Below, one piece after another: positions 34,501 to 47,170 of a stretch of 64,000 nt of DNA. Below the pieces are notes generated by a model that saw nothing but the letters and a program-made list of their open reading frames with translations, was not told where the DNA came from and did no database searches. How positions within the stretch are numbered: the stretch's first letter is position 1; every line of letters starts with the position of its first letter. This DNA comes from Corythucha ciliata. Taxonomy: Eukaryota; Arthropoda; Insecta; Hemiptera; Tingidae. The stretch lies in contig CM075939.1 in assembly GCA_038030265.1 (NCBI GenBank), positions 12,257,253 to 12,321,252 on the forward strand. Reading direction: 5' to 3'. The position numbers and the translations under genes are program-made.

Positions 34501-34900
34501 AAACATGCTGAGAAAAAGTTATTACAATTCATGGCCAGAATTAGGTAAATCGCTGTTAAAGTTGAGTGGAAGCGCTAAGTCACTGTTAAAACCGCGGAAA
34601 CGCGCTGATTGGCGGCGAAAATTATGAAAAAGCTCTCATTTGCAGCTAAAATTGAAGAAAAACTCTTAATTCGTGGATAAATTCGATGAAATGCTTTAAT
34701 TCACCGATACAATTAAGAAAAAAACGGGAATTCGCGGCTAAAATCGGGAAAAACCACGTCAGGTTGAATTGAGAACACGCGCCAGTTCACGTTTAAAATT
34801 GAAAAAAAAAAATCGCTAATTCGTGGATTCTCGGTGCACTTTTAATAACAAAATTGAGATTAAGACAAAATCGCTGATTCTTAACTTCTCTTTACAATGA
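34501..34900 (-). repeat. A-family repeats, A-rich orientation
   Basis: Continuation of the block interrupted by the MITE at 34328-34500, with units like 'gctaattcgtggattctcgg' and 'attgagaacacgcgcc'. Confidence 0.85.
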
Positions 34901-37680
34901 TGTTCGTTCAAAGCCAAAATCTGCGCTTTATCACTAATTTAGCCGCGAATCAGTGGTTTTCCCCGTTTTAGCCGCGTATCAGGGGCGGGGGGGTTCAATT
35001 GCATCCGCGAATCAACGTCTTTTCTCAATTATAGGTACAAGTATTAGCGTTTTTTTTTTCACTTCTTAGCCATGTGAAATAGAGATTTTATTGAACTTGC
35101 CGTGAATTAGCGCTTTTTCTTAAATTTACCTGCACGAATCTGGTCTTTTCTTCAATTTTTGCCACGCACGAGCGCTTGTGTCAATTTCAGCCTTGAATTA
35201 TCGTTTCTACTCAACTGTAGCCGTGAATCTATTGATTCATTAAATTGATCTGTGAATTGGCGTTTTTCTTCATTTTAAACGCAAATAAGCTCTTTTAATC
35301 AATTTTAGCAGCTTATTATTAGCGGATTTTCTCATATTGAACAACGAATTAGCGTTTTTATCTATTTCATACCTACGAATTAGCGCTCCTCCTCAAGTTT
35401 AACTTCGATTGAGTGCTTTAACTCAATGTAATCCGGAATTCTTGTGTTTTTTTTCTGTTTCTGCCACATACATACATCCGCGTGCGCGTGAATTAGCGTT
35501 TTATCTTTAATTTTTGCCACGAATTACTATGATTTTCCTACACGATTACTGATTCTTCTCAATCTCCCCTAGAAACCATGAGTTGGCATTTTCTCAATAT
35601 TATGCTAGGCGTGCTGATCGATTATTCACTGATTTTACTTTTTCATAGCCACGTCTTTAGGTATCTCGGAATTGGAGTTTTTCTCAATTTTAAGCCGCAT
35701 ATAGGTTATTTTTAGCCGCTAATAGGTGATTTTTTCCACCGTTTGCCATGAATTAGCGCTTTTTCGCTATTTAGCCACTAAAACACTTTTTCGTTAACTC
35801 TTTGCTCATTTGAATTTAAATTAGACTCAATTGCGGTGCATATTATTTGGTTTTTGAAAGAGTGAGGCGCGCATTATTCGTTTTGGATCAGATATATGAA
35901 GCCCCATACCCTCGCTCTTGCAGCGCAGTGCTTGTGGACAGTGATTGTGGGACCGAATTGCAGCTCATTGCAGTGCCAGCCTTAGACATTTGGCACCCAC
36001 GGACGAATCTTTCACAAATGCCTCCCTGAAGTTACCTTCAGGAGCCGAGAATTATGGGGTTTTTCCCACACTTCATCACATTTCCTCAATTTTATCATTT
36101 AATTAGGGATTTGACTCCATTTTAGCCTCGAATTAGCGATTTTCTTCCATTTTAGGCGTGAATTAGCGATTTATCTCCATTTCAACCGTGAGTTAGCGTT
36201 TTTCTTTCAACGAATTTGTGTTTTTCCCGATTTGAGCCACTACTGAGCGATTTTACCCGTGAATCAGCGCTATTTTTTTGTAATTTTAGCCACGAAGCTG
36301 TCTCCGGATATCGGAACTTCCCGAACTCAATAATTTATTTCCACGAAATTGAATATTTTCTTAATTTAACGCCATAAATAGCCATTTTTCTTGATTTCAG
36401 CCATGAATTAGCGTTTCTCCTAATTTTAGCATCCTAGCGAGCCATCTCAATTTTATAGGTGAATTACCGATTTTACCCCAATTTAGCCGCGAATTAACGA
36501 TTTTTTTTTGTCATTTTAGCGATTTTTACCATTCTACCGATTCATTTGAATTATGGGAGAATTTGTGTTTTTCAGGATTTCTCAAGTTTCTGTTAATTAT
36601 CAAATTAACCCCCAATTAGTCAGTATTCTTGATTTTAGCCGCAAATTAGCGTTCTTCTCATTTTAGCCGCTAATTATGGATTTTTCTACGTTTCATCAAC
36701 GAACTAGAGTTCCCCCAATTTTCGTCGCGAATTACCTACCGCTTTTTCTAAAATTTCGCCCCGATTGTAGAGATTTTTTCACTTTTTGGCAGGAAGCCAA
36801 GAATTGAAATTTTCTCCATTTAATCCGCGAATTTCGTTTTCCTTACTTCAGCGCTTTTTATCAATTTTTTCGATGAATTAGCAGTTTTTCTCCATTTTAG
36901 CCGCGAATTAGCGATTTTTCATCATTTTAGCCGTGAATTAGCGATTTATCTGAATTTTGCAGTGAATTTGTTTTTTCTCCCCGATTTCCGCCATTAGAGA
37001 TTTTTCTCAATTTCATCCACGAATTAGCTACTTTTTTTGCTTTGAGCTGCGAATTAGCGATTTGTTTCGCTTTTAGCTATGGTTTAGCGTTTTTTCACAG
37101 TTTGAGCCGCGGACTTGCCGTCAGAAGGTGAAAATTGTCGTTTCCATACTTCTAGCCTCTAAGTAGCGATTTTTAAAAAATGTACTTAGCCGCTAAAGAG
37201 CGATTTTCCCCGATTTCACCAGTGAATTAGCACTTTTCCTTAATTTTACCCGAGAATTATCGTTTTTTTTTGTTTTTTGTTGTTTTGTTTTTCAACTTTA
37301 TCCATGAATTAGGGTTTTTTCAAGTTGAGCCACGAACCTGCGTTCTGACTAAGCCGAGAATTCATGTTTTCGTAATTTTAGGCGTGAATTAGCGCTTTTT
37401 CCTAATAACCATTGGTGAATAAATTATCGATTTTGAATATTTTATCCGTGAATTAGCGCGTTCCGTAATTTTAAACGTGAATTACTGTTTTTTTTTTTCA
37501 AACTTTATCTGCGACTTTAGAGCTTTCTCCCAATTTTATCCGTTAAGTAACGTTTTCCCTCGCGAATTAGCTAAGTACATATTTTTCTAAATTTCATCCG
37601 TGACTTATCCTCACTTCTGTCCGTGAATCAGTTATTTTTCACAATAATTTCAGCCCCAAATTAGCGTTATTTTCAATTTT
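34901..37680 (+). repeat. A-family repeats, T-rich orientation
   Basis: About 2.8 kb with the clearest A-family units in the window, for example near 36890-36960 ('tctccattttagccgcgaat', then 'tagcgattttt'). The orientation flips relative to 34501-34900. A non-repeat insert at about 35800-36030 has a short open frame (35847-36029) of no recognised family. Confidence 0.92.
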
Positions 37681-37699
37681 GGCCAGGATTAAGTGGTCA

Positions 37700-37872
37700 C
37701 TTAGTGGGGGAATAGCCGCCCACGAGGAGGCACGAATTGTAGCGTTTTACATTGCACGAAAATCCGAGGGGCGTCAAATTCCAACATTAAAAATGGTAAT
37801 TTACCACTGTATAGGGCCACGGGCGGGCCATTGTGAAAGGCTCAGCGGCGGGCCCTGGGTTGGCCACCCCTG
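37700..37872 (-). mobile_element. hAT-like element terminus
   Basis: Read on the minus strand from 37872 the sequence starts CAGGGGTGGCCAACCCAGGG and continues with GGCCCGCC and GTGGCCC blocks. 'CAGGGGTGGCCAACC' is a widespread end of non-autonomous hAT-type transposons in animals. The partner terminus is not seen, and the left part merges with A-repeats near 37680. A second transposon-end motif, 'ccagtggcgcaggtagg', follows at 37873-37890 on the plus strand. Confidence 0.6.
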
Positions 37873-40560
37873 TCCAGTGGCGCAGGTAGGAATTTGTCCT
37901 AGGAGTGGATCATATTGAAATATGGTGGATCATATTGAAATATCTTTAGCGGGTGGGGAGGGGGTAATTTCACATTTTGGCCATCATTCCATCCAGTCTG
38001 CACACTCTTGGATCTTCCGGACTTGTTGCTGGCCCCATCACATCCTTGCCCGAACACTGGTAGGTTTAAACTATACCTTTCAGGAGTTCTAGTGAGCAAT
38101 AATCAGTGTCGTGATGTAAAGTAATCAAACTCGTGTCATAATGAAACCTTAAAAAATAATATAAACAAGGCCGACATGGAATAGCGACGATGGGTGGGGG
38201 ACGTCTCTCATGCAAAGGTATGTTTTTTTCCTTTTTTTCTCATTATGAAAAGAAAACGGAAAAAGACTGTGGTCGTGGCGTCTCGACGTAATATACCGAG
38301 TGGAGGCGCAGGCCCATCACACACTTTGCACGGCTCCCCCCCGTTAGTTTTCACCCCCTAGTAACTCCAGTGTGTAGTCGACCCCGAGAGAGAGAGACCT
38401 CAGGAGGCCAGGGAGGAGAAACACAAAGGGCGTAAGAGTAAGATATTAACTTTTTATTCTCGAAGTTTTTTTTTTTAAACGTTTCTTCTACTTATTGGAC
38501 GATAATCAATGCCTTAAAATATTCTGGTCGTATTAGCTTGTCATTATTTTTAATACTTGCCACACTGATAATTAACACGTTATAAATAACTGATAAAATA
38601 CTTATGCTCTCAATAACAAAACCTGCATTAATTTCCTTTGCCCTTTAACACTTTATTACAAATGCCCTGGGTCCCCCTCACCATCAGATCAGTAGATCAC
38701 AAGGAATTTTGGAGTGTACAGGCGTGTTTTGGGTAAAAACACCGTAATTATGTATGTCCTAGTTAGTTCCTGAGAGTAGACTGACATTATAGATGACGTG
38801 ATTGATTCTATGTTGGCACGTTTATCACGCTGCGATTAATTAGTGCACACCTCTACTTATCAGCTTACAATTAGTATTATATATATTTGTATTTCCAGAA
38901 ATTCTTTGACTCTGTGAGGCAAAATTCGCCCTGTAATGGAGATCCCATTGTTTCTTCCTATAAAACGATGAAAATAGTAATTTCTAAGCACAAATTATAA
39001 TCTCTCCTATGAACATATTTTAGGCCTTCCCCCTTCACACTCCACCAATAGGTTTTGATCATGCCGCACCCATTCACTCGTCTGTTTGATTCTTCCTCGG
39101 TATTGTGCAATAACTGCAACAAAACTCTGCATATAAATCCTATGTACGCTGCAGAATATACCGAGAAGAATCGAGAGCGTGTTTAAGCGAGACATTCGAC
39201 GTATTGTAAATTAATTTCAGGAACGGGAGTTGGAAGGTGTGGGGGAAGGGATGTTCATATCGTCGCTCGTATATCTAACCCTCGATATTTTCATGCGGTG
39301 CGTGGTTTAACCGTGTAATAATCCGCACACGACGAAATAATAATTAATTAGAATATTTATCATTTATGAAATAATCGCTCTCTCCAATTTTCTTCGAAAT
39401 AACCAATATTTTAAAACGTAAAATATCGCTGTCTAACTCACCTGTCGGTATTATCTCTGTGAGTCACATTAAACGCTTTTTTCGGGACCGCAGTTATGAG
39501 AAACATGATAAAAGGTCTATGACGTACAGTTATTCTTTCTTTTGAGGAAAATATAACACAAACTTTCTATGCTCTTACGTTTAAAACTTTCGGTTGTTGC
39601 CATTTTATACTAAGTATTCGATTGGGTAATGGAAAACTTTCAATGTTTTACCTATTTTAGAGTTTTTAGCACTTTAGGAATCCCTCGGAATCAGAGTTTT
39701 TGTTCCTGGGATTCCATCAGGTGGTAGAGGGGAGATGAGGGAAGGGTGGGAATGCATTTGGTTCGAAGCCCTGGACTGGCTGGAAAACGTTTCCCAATAT
39801 AGCCGTTATCTATAATATTCTATATCCTACCGCCTTCGATAGAAGTCACGAACAAGACGCGTATACAGCGCTTAAATATTGAGAGGGGAAGAGAGAGAAA
39901 GGAGCACCTTCCGACGTGAGTCTTCTTTCAAAATAGAAAAATAAAATATCAAAGCCGTTGAAAGTGGTGAAAAACCATGCATGTTTCAACCTGATCACGA
40001 AAAATCTCCGATGTACCCCTCCCCCCACCTACCAAACCTGTCAACTTTTCAATATAGAGGCTTCATTTTTTATGAAAAGTCTACAAATTGCTTTTAAATT
40101 ATTCATTTCATTGCTATTTTAGTGTTTTTATTGTATTCATAAGTTTGAGAGCGATGGAACCCCCCCCCCCCCACAGTACCACGCCCCTTTCATTCTAAAA
40201 TTGTTTCATGGGCTGGTTGTTGTATAACGTTCTGCACTGCATAGGACCAGTATATTTGTATGTACAAATTGTTTTGCTGCTGTAGAGAGAGCAAACGGGA
40301 GTAAAAAAACTGCAAGTGACGTCAGCAGGGGGCGGTTTTGAGGGGTGCGCGTAAACCCCCACTCATATAAGAAGATGGAGTCTAATACATATAATAATTA
40401 TAGATTAGTCTTTCGAGTGATTTATTTTAAATTTCAGCTAAATACTGTTGAAGGCGAGAGCTGCATGAGTAGAGATGGTTTCCTCGTCGCCCGTCCAATA
40501 ATCCATCGCCTATACAACGCAGCATCAATTTTATCATTATTATTTCTGCTCCTTTTTTGG
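37873..40560. other. Spacer with few repeats
   Basis: Contains a 19-bp direct repeat ('tggatcatattgaaatat') at about 37906-37941, a GA microsatellite at 38384, a T-run near 38467, a C-run at 40159-40171 and AT-rich stretches. A minus-strand ATG frame at 39195-39007 (62 codons) begins with a hydrophobic stretch, MSRLNTLSILLGIFCSVH, and ends in Cys-containing sequence. It might encode a small secreted peptide but could be chance. Nothing else looks like a gene. Confidence 0.45.
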
Positions 40561-41130
40561 GTTTAAAGGTCTCGTTTCAATCTCCAAGAAATTTGGAATA
40601 CGCTGCACAGTATCCAGTTTTTCGAACAATTCGAAACATGGGTGGGAAGCTTTTTGCATTCACTAAAGCCCTCGAGCGTAAACATCGGATAGGGGGACCA
40701 GGAAGGGTCACAGTTAGGATGCTCACGGGGTCGGCTGGACCAGTCTATAGTGCCATTCGGCGGCCACAAAGAAAAAGGTCCCAAAACTTGCAACTTCTCC
40801 CTCCTTGGTGGGAAAAGTTGCCAAACGGTGGCTCCTTAGCCACCGTTTGGAGCCCACGAACGCGGAAAACAACCCCAAACCAGAATTTTCTTTAATTAAG
40901 GCACCGCACTTGCTAGCTTGGGCGGCAACATCAAATGTTTGCAATTTCACTTGAATAAATACCGAGCACATGAGATTCCGCGAATATTTCGACCCGAAAC
41001 TTGTCATTGTGCAAATTCTTGCTGACTTGAGACTTGCCGAATCTTGCAAAATCACGGGTATTCAGTCTTGTAACTTGCAATTTCACGGGCATTTAGACGT
41101 GAAACTTCTAGTTTCGCAAATATTTAGCTC
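40561..41130 (-). repeat. B-family repeats, diverged
   Basis: Units such as 'cgggtattcagtcttgtaac' followed by 'ttgcaatttcacggg' are clear at 40900-41130. The first 300 bp is more diverged and includes a hub-like segment near 40720-40785 ending in 'ccacaaagaaaaaggtccc'. Confidence 0.7.
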
Positions 41131-41139
41131 CAAATGAAG

Positions 41140-41345
41140 TAATTTTGCCACAATTTCCATCAATTTCATCTGTGAATGAGCCTTTTTCATCAATTTCAGC
41201 TGTGAATTAGCGCTTTCTCGCAATGTTATGCGCAACAGTGAACGATTGTCACAATTTTGGATGCGAATTAGCGATATTACTCACTTTCAGCCAGGAATCA
41301 GCGCTTTTTACTCAATTTGAGCCGTGAATGAGCTTTAAAAAAAAA
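41140..41345 (+). repeat. A-family repeats, T-rich orientation
   Basis: Six or so units ('catcaatttcagctgtgaat' plus 'tagcgc'), ending at an A-run (41337-41353). Confidence 0.85.
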
Positions 41346-41353
41346 AAAAAAAA

Positions 41354-41500
41354 CTACTGAAAACACCACCGAGGGTGCGGTTGAGTCTTCGTTTTGACCT
41401 CGGACATTCAGCAACCATAGCTACTTAGTCCAGAGCACATCAGTTCGGTTGATGGGCCTGCCTGGGAACAGAGGTACTAGTGCGCACCACGATCCCCGCA
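41354..41500 (-). repeat. SINE-like dispersed repeat, copy 2
   Basis: This copy shares about 65 bp with 21041-21170. It starts immediately after a 17-A run on the plus strand, so on the minus strand the element would end in a T-run. Function and class are unproven. Confidence 0.4.
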
Positions 41501-41539
41501 TCTGGCGCACCAAACCATCTGCGCAATCGCATCTGGTTA

Positions 41540-42065
41540 TGCTTTATTTAAAAGACGATCGTGAAAAAGATGTTGGGTGTTGGACCCACCGGAGGATCTT
41601 TCCCCGCACACCTTAAAAATGAGCCCGGATGCCCCTGTACACTCCGACAGGACGTGTCCGGGGAAAGTTGGACGTGTATGATCACCCTAAATGATGCTAC
41701 CCCGCAAAAATGGGTTTTTAGCAACAAAAATCCGCGAAATTGGGTTTTTTTACGCAAAAAATCCGCTAAATTGCTTTCTTTTAAAGCCAGATCTGAGAAA
41801 AGAAAAGTGTCCAAGATCCGCAAATATGATTTTTGAATGAAAAATCCTCAAGTATAGAGGTTTTTCAGCAACAAAATCGGTGAACTTGGTTTATTAATGA
41901 TCGGAACCCACAAAAAAAATTTTTTTATAGCAAGTATCCCCCCCCAGACCCGCGAAAATAGTTCCCCATTTTCCTCAGAGCCGCGAAAATTGTTTTCATT
42001 TTCGCCAGATCCGTGAAAATGATTTTTATGTACCGTGCAAACCCAAGTAAAATGGTTTTTGAATG
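41540..42065 (+). repeat. C-like degenerate repeats
   Basis: Units such as 'aaaaatccgcgaaattgggt' with spacer 'tttttacgc' or 'ttttttagcaac' recur every 30-40 bp. They resemble the repeats at 56200-56790. No gene. Confidence 0.65.
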
Positions 42066-42139
42066 AGCCAAGCGGTATTGCGCCTGTGTGATGGGCGTAG
42101 CAGAAATAGTTTCTCTCACTAAACCCCCTATTCCCCTAA

Positions 42140-42345
42140 CTTCTTCATTTTCCAATGAAAAACGTATGGTTTTGGGGTTCGACCCTAAAATTTGTGGACT
42201 GTTAAAGGGGGAGCTGCACAGATGATTCCTCGACTCCCCCCCCCCCCAACCACCTACGTGGACAATGTATCCAGTAGTGTAGCGACGTAGGGGGCCAGGT
42301 GGGTGGTCCACCCCGGGCGGTCCGTCACCTTCAGCGTAAAGTTGA
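42140..42345 (+). mobile_element. Transposon-terminus-like fragment
   Basis: The phrase 'ccagtagtgtagcgacgtag' followed by GGGGGCCAGG and 'ccaccccgggcggtcc' resembles the 'CAGTGGCGTAGC...GGGCGG' ends of non-autonomous transposons common in animal genomes. A C-run of 13 lies just upstream at 42235-42247. The other end was not found. Confidence 0.4.
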
Positions 42346-42725
42346 ACGCTAGTATTCGCGGCTGAGATAGTGAAATAGTAAAGAAGCCCTGATTCATAGC
42401 AAAACACACAAAATAATCTTTACCTAATTGTTGTCAAAAAATTGAGAAATACACTAATTTGCTCCTATAATTATTAGGAACAAGCAATAATTCGGAGCTA
42501 TATAACATATTAACATTTAGAAAAAGCAGGCTTAACGCTCAACTAATATTTTAAAAAAAAAAGCCCATTCGTGGTTTCTTGGGGCAACATTCAGACTAAA
42601 ATTGAGAAAAAACGCTAAATCACATGATAAGGCTGGAAAAAAATTGCTTGGTTCGCGGCTAAAATTAAGCAACTCGCTAATTCCTGCCTAAATTGAAATG
42701 CAACGCTCATTCGTACTTAGAATGG
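42346..42725 (-). repeat. A-family repeats
   Basis: A-rich-orientation units from about 42420, for example 'aaattgagaaaaaacgctaa'. More diverged before that. Confidence 0.8.
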
Positions 42726-43035
42726 ATAAATAGTATATTTTACAACGAGTGAGGAAAGCGTGACTTCACACGCGAGTTGTGTTTGGCGATCGAAGCGAAG
42801 CCGAGTTCGCTAATTATTAACAATGAGCGCGTAAAGACGCTCCTCACGAGTTGTGAACGCTATTTTTCGCTTGACCGACCCATTGTGAGACACTTCACCA
42901 CGACACACGCCAAACACGTAACTCTTAACAGTGACGGAAAGTACTTTACATCACTCCTAGCAGTGACATAAAGTACTTTTGTACACTCCGTGACGTAAAG
43001 TAAGCAAATAACACGCTGAGATTAAAGTGTTTCTT
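42726..43035. mobile_element. Possible non-autonomous insertion in A-repeats
   Basis: About 310 bp of non-repeat, GC-richer sequence splits two A-family blocks. It contains 'gcgagttgtgtttggcgatcg' and the related 'cgagttgtgaacgc'. Near its right end are three spaced copies of 'gtgacggaaagtacttt' or 'gtgacgtaaagta'. A similar motif, 'cgtgatgtaaagtaatca', stands alone at 38110-38127. The frame 42777-42971 has no known domain. Insertion is inferred from the interrupted repeat array. No TIRs were defined. Confidence 0.4.
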
Positions 43036-43079
43036 TCGTGGTGAGGTTGCCGTGGTGAAAATAGCCACTTTCTCCTTAG

Positions 43080-44440
43080 GTCAATTGAAAAATAATAAAT
43101 TCCTGGCTCAAGTTGGTACAAAGCGCTGATTAGCAGTTAAAACGAAGAAATACGCTGATTCGCGGATCAATGTGAGAAAGTATGTTAATTTGCGACAAAA
43201 AATGACGAAAGCGCGGCTAAAATTAAGAAATAAGCCGCAAAAATTAAGCAAATAATTTGGGGCTTAAAGTGAGAAATGTCGCTAATTAATCGGCAAAAGT
43301 AGCGAAGAAGCGCTAAAACGCATGCTAAAATTGCCGCTTATACAGGGTTGAAACTGATGATTCTCGTCTAAAATTGACACAAAGATCAATTTCAATCTCG
43401 CTCAATCACCGCTGTAAAATAGAGAAAATGATAATTCACGAATATAGTGAAAATCCACTAATTTGAAACTGAAATGGAGTAAAATCGGTAATTCGCGGCT
43501 AAAATTAGGAAATAGTTCGCTCCTGTAATTGAGAAAAAGCACTCATACACTTGGTGAATTGAAAAACCTCTGATTCGCAGATCAATTTTAGAAAACCCGC
43601 TAATTTTTGGCTAAAATTCAGGAAGCGCCGTAATGCGTGCGACTAAAACAGGGGAAAAGCGCGGATTCTTATTATGATAAAGGCCTCTAATTTGCGTCTA
43701 AAACTTGGAAACCCCTCGTTCGCTGATTTCTGGCTAAAATCCTCGCCTAAAATTCAGAAAATGTGTTAATCGCGGCTACTGTTGACAAGACAGGCTTATT
43801 CCCAGCTAAATTGGAGAAAAATGATAAATCTCGGATAATTCGAGAAAATACGCTAATTCGGATCATATTGAGGAAGCGTGGTATTTTGCTGCTAACAATA
43901 TAGGAAATAATTCGGTCAAATAGCACTCATTCGCTGCTAAAACGCGAAAAAAACACTGATTCGCAGGTCAATTTGAGAAAATCCGCTTATTCGCGGGTAC
44001 AATTCCTGAAAAGAGGTGGTAATGCGCGTCTAAATTATAGAAAAAGTGCTAATCCACTCGTCTAACAATAAGAAGTGAAGAAAAACGCTTAGTTCATGGA
44101 GAAAAATCACGCTAATCTGCTGCTGAAATTGAGAAAAAATGATAATTCGGGGATACATTTGATAAAACCTGTCAAATTCGCGAGGTTAAAAATGGGGAAA
44201 CCAGCACGCGCTGATTATTCCTGGCTAAAAATTTGCTCATCTGCATCTAAAATTCAGAAAATGCGTTAATCGTGCGGCTGCAGTTGACTAGAGCCGCTCA
44301 TTCGTATCTAAAATATCGGATAATTGAGGAAATTCCGCTAATTCCACTGAAATCGAGGAAATATTTTCAGCTAAAATTGAGGAATTATTCGCAACTAAAA
44401 TTGTGAAAAAAACGCTAATTCGCGGTAAGGATATAGAAAA
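43080..44440 (-). repeat. A-family repeats, A-rich orientation
   Basis: Continuous diverged units ('ttcgcggctaaaattagg', 'gctaattcgcagatcaa'), with a slightly different dialect from the 1-2040 block. No gene. Confidence 0.88.
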
Positions 44441-47170
44441 TTGTTTGCAAACGTTTGCAAGTTCTGTTCGCGAACAATGCATGTTTGGTAGGGAATCGTG
44501 ACGAGAGAATAACATTGATGTGCATCACAAAAAGTCAAAGTAGTGCAGTGATGCGTTGGTGGTGGTGGTGGTGGTGGGGGGGATAGATGGAACACTGTTT
44601 TATACAAAGAAAGAGTTCATCATGTTTACGGTGGAACCCGGCCTCCTAACATGAAATCCTAGATACGCCACTGCCCGTTCCACAAAAGCCGTTTTTCATA
44701 CTACAGTGTCTGCGAGATCTACACTTGGTGAATGTGGTGTTTAGGCTCGATCGAAACTTTCGCCCTGTCAAACCATAATTTTTTCCACGGATATTCACTC
44801 GTCCGTATCCAAATGTCGTGGGTTTTGCTCCTGGGTGACACTGTATAGGAATTGTACTTTTTATTTGCACACAACTGTCAATCCCTGCTATTTCTGGCTA
44901 CACCCAGGCTGATTAAGGTTGACGTTTGAATAAGTGTCAAATGACACTCGCTTTATGTGACGAACAAGAAATGGGGGTAAACCTTCGTTTTTTTGCCTCT
45001 TGACGAAGAAACTCTACTAAACAACTATTGACACCTTAAACTTGTAAAAGGTAATTAGGCCAATTAAGAAGCTGCCCACTAGAGCGTTATTAATTTGGAA
45101 AATCAAGCATTAAACAAATCCAAAGTTGTACTGACGTTTTTTTTCTTGTTGTTCATATTATTCGCCGTTTTAAATCTTAGCCGGGAACGGCTGGATTGTG
45201 TTGGAAAAAAGAAACACCGCTCAGTCAATGGATCACATGGAAGCCCCACCTTGGTGGTGATGACGATGCGCTCATTCAGTGAAGGACACCGCAGTAGTAG
45301 GGGAAGGGGCCTCTTTACATTCTTTCTACTTTTATAGGCATTGGGTTGGGAATGTTGAGAGATACAGCAGTCTTTCCGTGACACAATTGAACTGAAATTA
45401 ATAAAGTTTCCATACGGGGTGTGCCCGTGTTTCAGTGTGGCCTGTGTATGTTTTTAATTTTTAACACTGTTTATCGGGTACGTATTGTAGCATTGTTGGT
45501 ACTAGCGTTGTTGGTGGCACAGAAGATGTAAATTTGATAGTCATTCAAGCACCGGAAAGAGTTAATAAAATACTTTTCCTCTTAGCTTTTCAGCAATTTT
45601 CCTGAAAAACAAGTACCCTCCTTCCCATTTCATTCTCAAAAGCCTTTCGATTTATGAGCGGACGATCGGAATCTCATTTGACGGCACCGACTATAACAGG
45701 AGAGAAAAAGGGTTCAGGCATTACAGAGGCGTCTCTCAAATAAGTAGAATTCTGATTCTTTTCATGGACTATCGATGATGGGTGGGTGGTGGGAAGGGGA
45801 TTCGAATCGTGAAGTTCTTTTCACTGTTAGAAAAGTTCTTTTATATTAGGGGCAGCCAATGGAAAGGGGGGGGGGTAGTGAAAGCTTTGATAAGGAATTT
45901 TCATTAGAAGACCTCGAGGGAATATACAAATACTTCATCTCTCGAACCACCATTATAATGCCACACTCCTCGCTTCGGTTCACCTTTCCTTCTTCAAGGA
46001 GCAAATGTGGATCGAACAAACATCAAGAGAGAAAGGTTTGAATTTGCAAATAGGTCCTTTCGGGTAGTGAGGGGAGCGAGGGATTTGGAAAGATGGAAAA
46101 TATACGGAATTCCTCTATTTAACAAGCAGAAAGGCATGATAAAGAAAGTAAAAGAATAGGTAAGGGTGGGAGGGGGTCTACTTTAGTCAAAAAGGTCTGA
46201 AATTTAATTTCGTCCCTAGCTCGCATACATGAGAGAGCGCTCATCCTTTTAATTTAAACATATTACCTTGTTTTATGCTACTTACATGAAAAAGAATGCT
46301 TCCTTAATTAAATCATCGCAAAAGGTCTCAAAGACGAAAAAGGTTTGCTTAATATGTACTCTCATGCGGGATGTATCGAATGAGGTACAAGCAATGCAGA
46401 AAAACAAATTCTATTAAATTTTCATTTCAACTCACTCCGATAAACACCCCCCCTCCTTTTTTGGTTCAGCAAGTAAAAAAGGCTGTGCCTTGTTCTCCTT
46501 TTTAACTTCTCTAGAGTTCTTAAAAAGACCGCACGATAGGAACAAAAATTCTCGTTTTAGAACCCCCTATAGTGTTGCTAGACGAAGATAAACGACGCGT
46601 CTTCTTTCTTCGACGCTGATTCACAGTTATCGGGGCTAATGTCTTTCAAGCCTTTAAGAGAAGTAATGTCTTACCCCCTCACACCCACCCTCACCACTCA
46701 ACCTCTTCACGAGCCAGTGACAATATTTTATCCTATTTCGTCCGCCCCTTGTTCTCAGTTCTTTATTAAAAGGGCACTCTCTCATTCCCCCCAATCACGT
46801 GCGCGACTGACGTCAGTTTTTAATGACCTATAGACTCTCAATAACTAACTTTTTTCTTTTCTTTTTTCGATTGAACGTGCTTTCATTTTAGAACCCGCAC
46901 CGCGTGAATTCCTCTAAAACAACTACCTGCCCCCACGGCAAAGTTAAGGTTCTTAAAGTGGAATTCATTGCAAAGAGTATAAGTTCGAACTCGATTGGAT
47001 CGCGCGCTATCACATCGATGATTTCGCCGGTTTATCGAAATGGAAATGCTCGTTTTCAAACTTTTCATGGGGTGAATTCAGTGTTCATTGTTTAATGGAC
47101 GTCGTTAACATTTATTTCTGCTCGTACCTAATTGTGACAGTTAAGGCAAACGTGCATGCAAATGGCAAGT
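44441..47170. other. Spacer, no gene recognised
   Basis: Contains a GGT microsatellite at 44557-44582, a transposon-end-like phrase 'gatacgccactgcccg' at 44653-44668, a G-run at 45866-45874 and a C-run near 46446. At 46885-47095, 'cattttag' precedes a plus-strand frame open to a stop at 47095, which could be an exon but has no recognised domain. The frame at 45095-45337 lacks an ATG start and looks like chance. Confidence 0.45.

Noticed and set aside
40557..40895. 112-codon frame as a gene
   Set aside because: It overlaps diverged B-family repeats and a hub segment. The translation has no motif.
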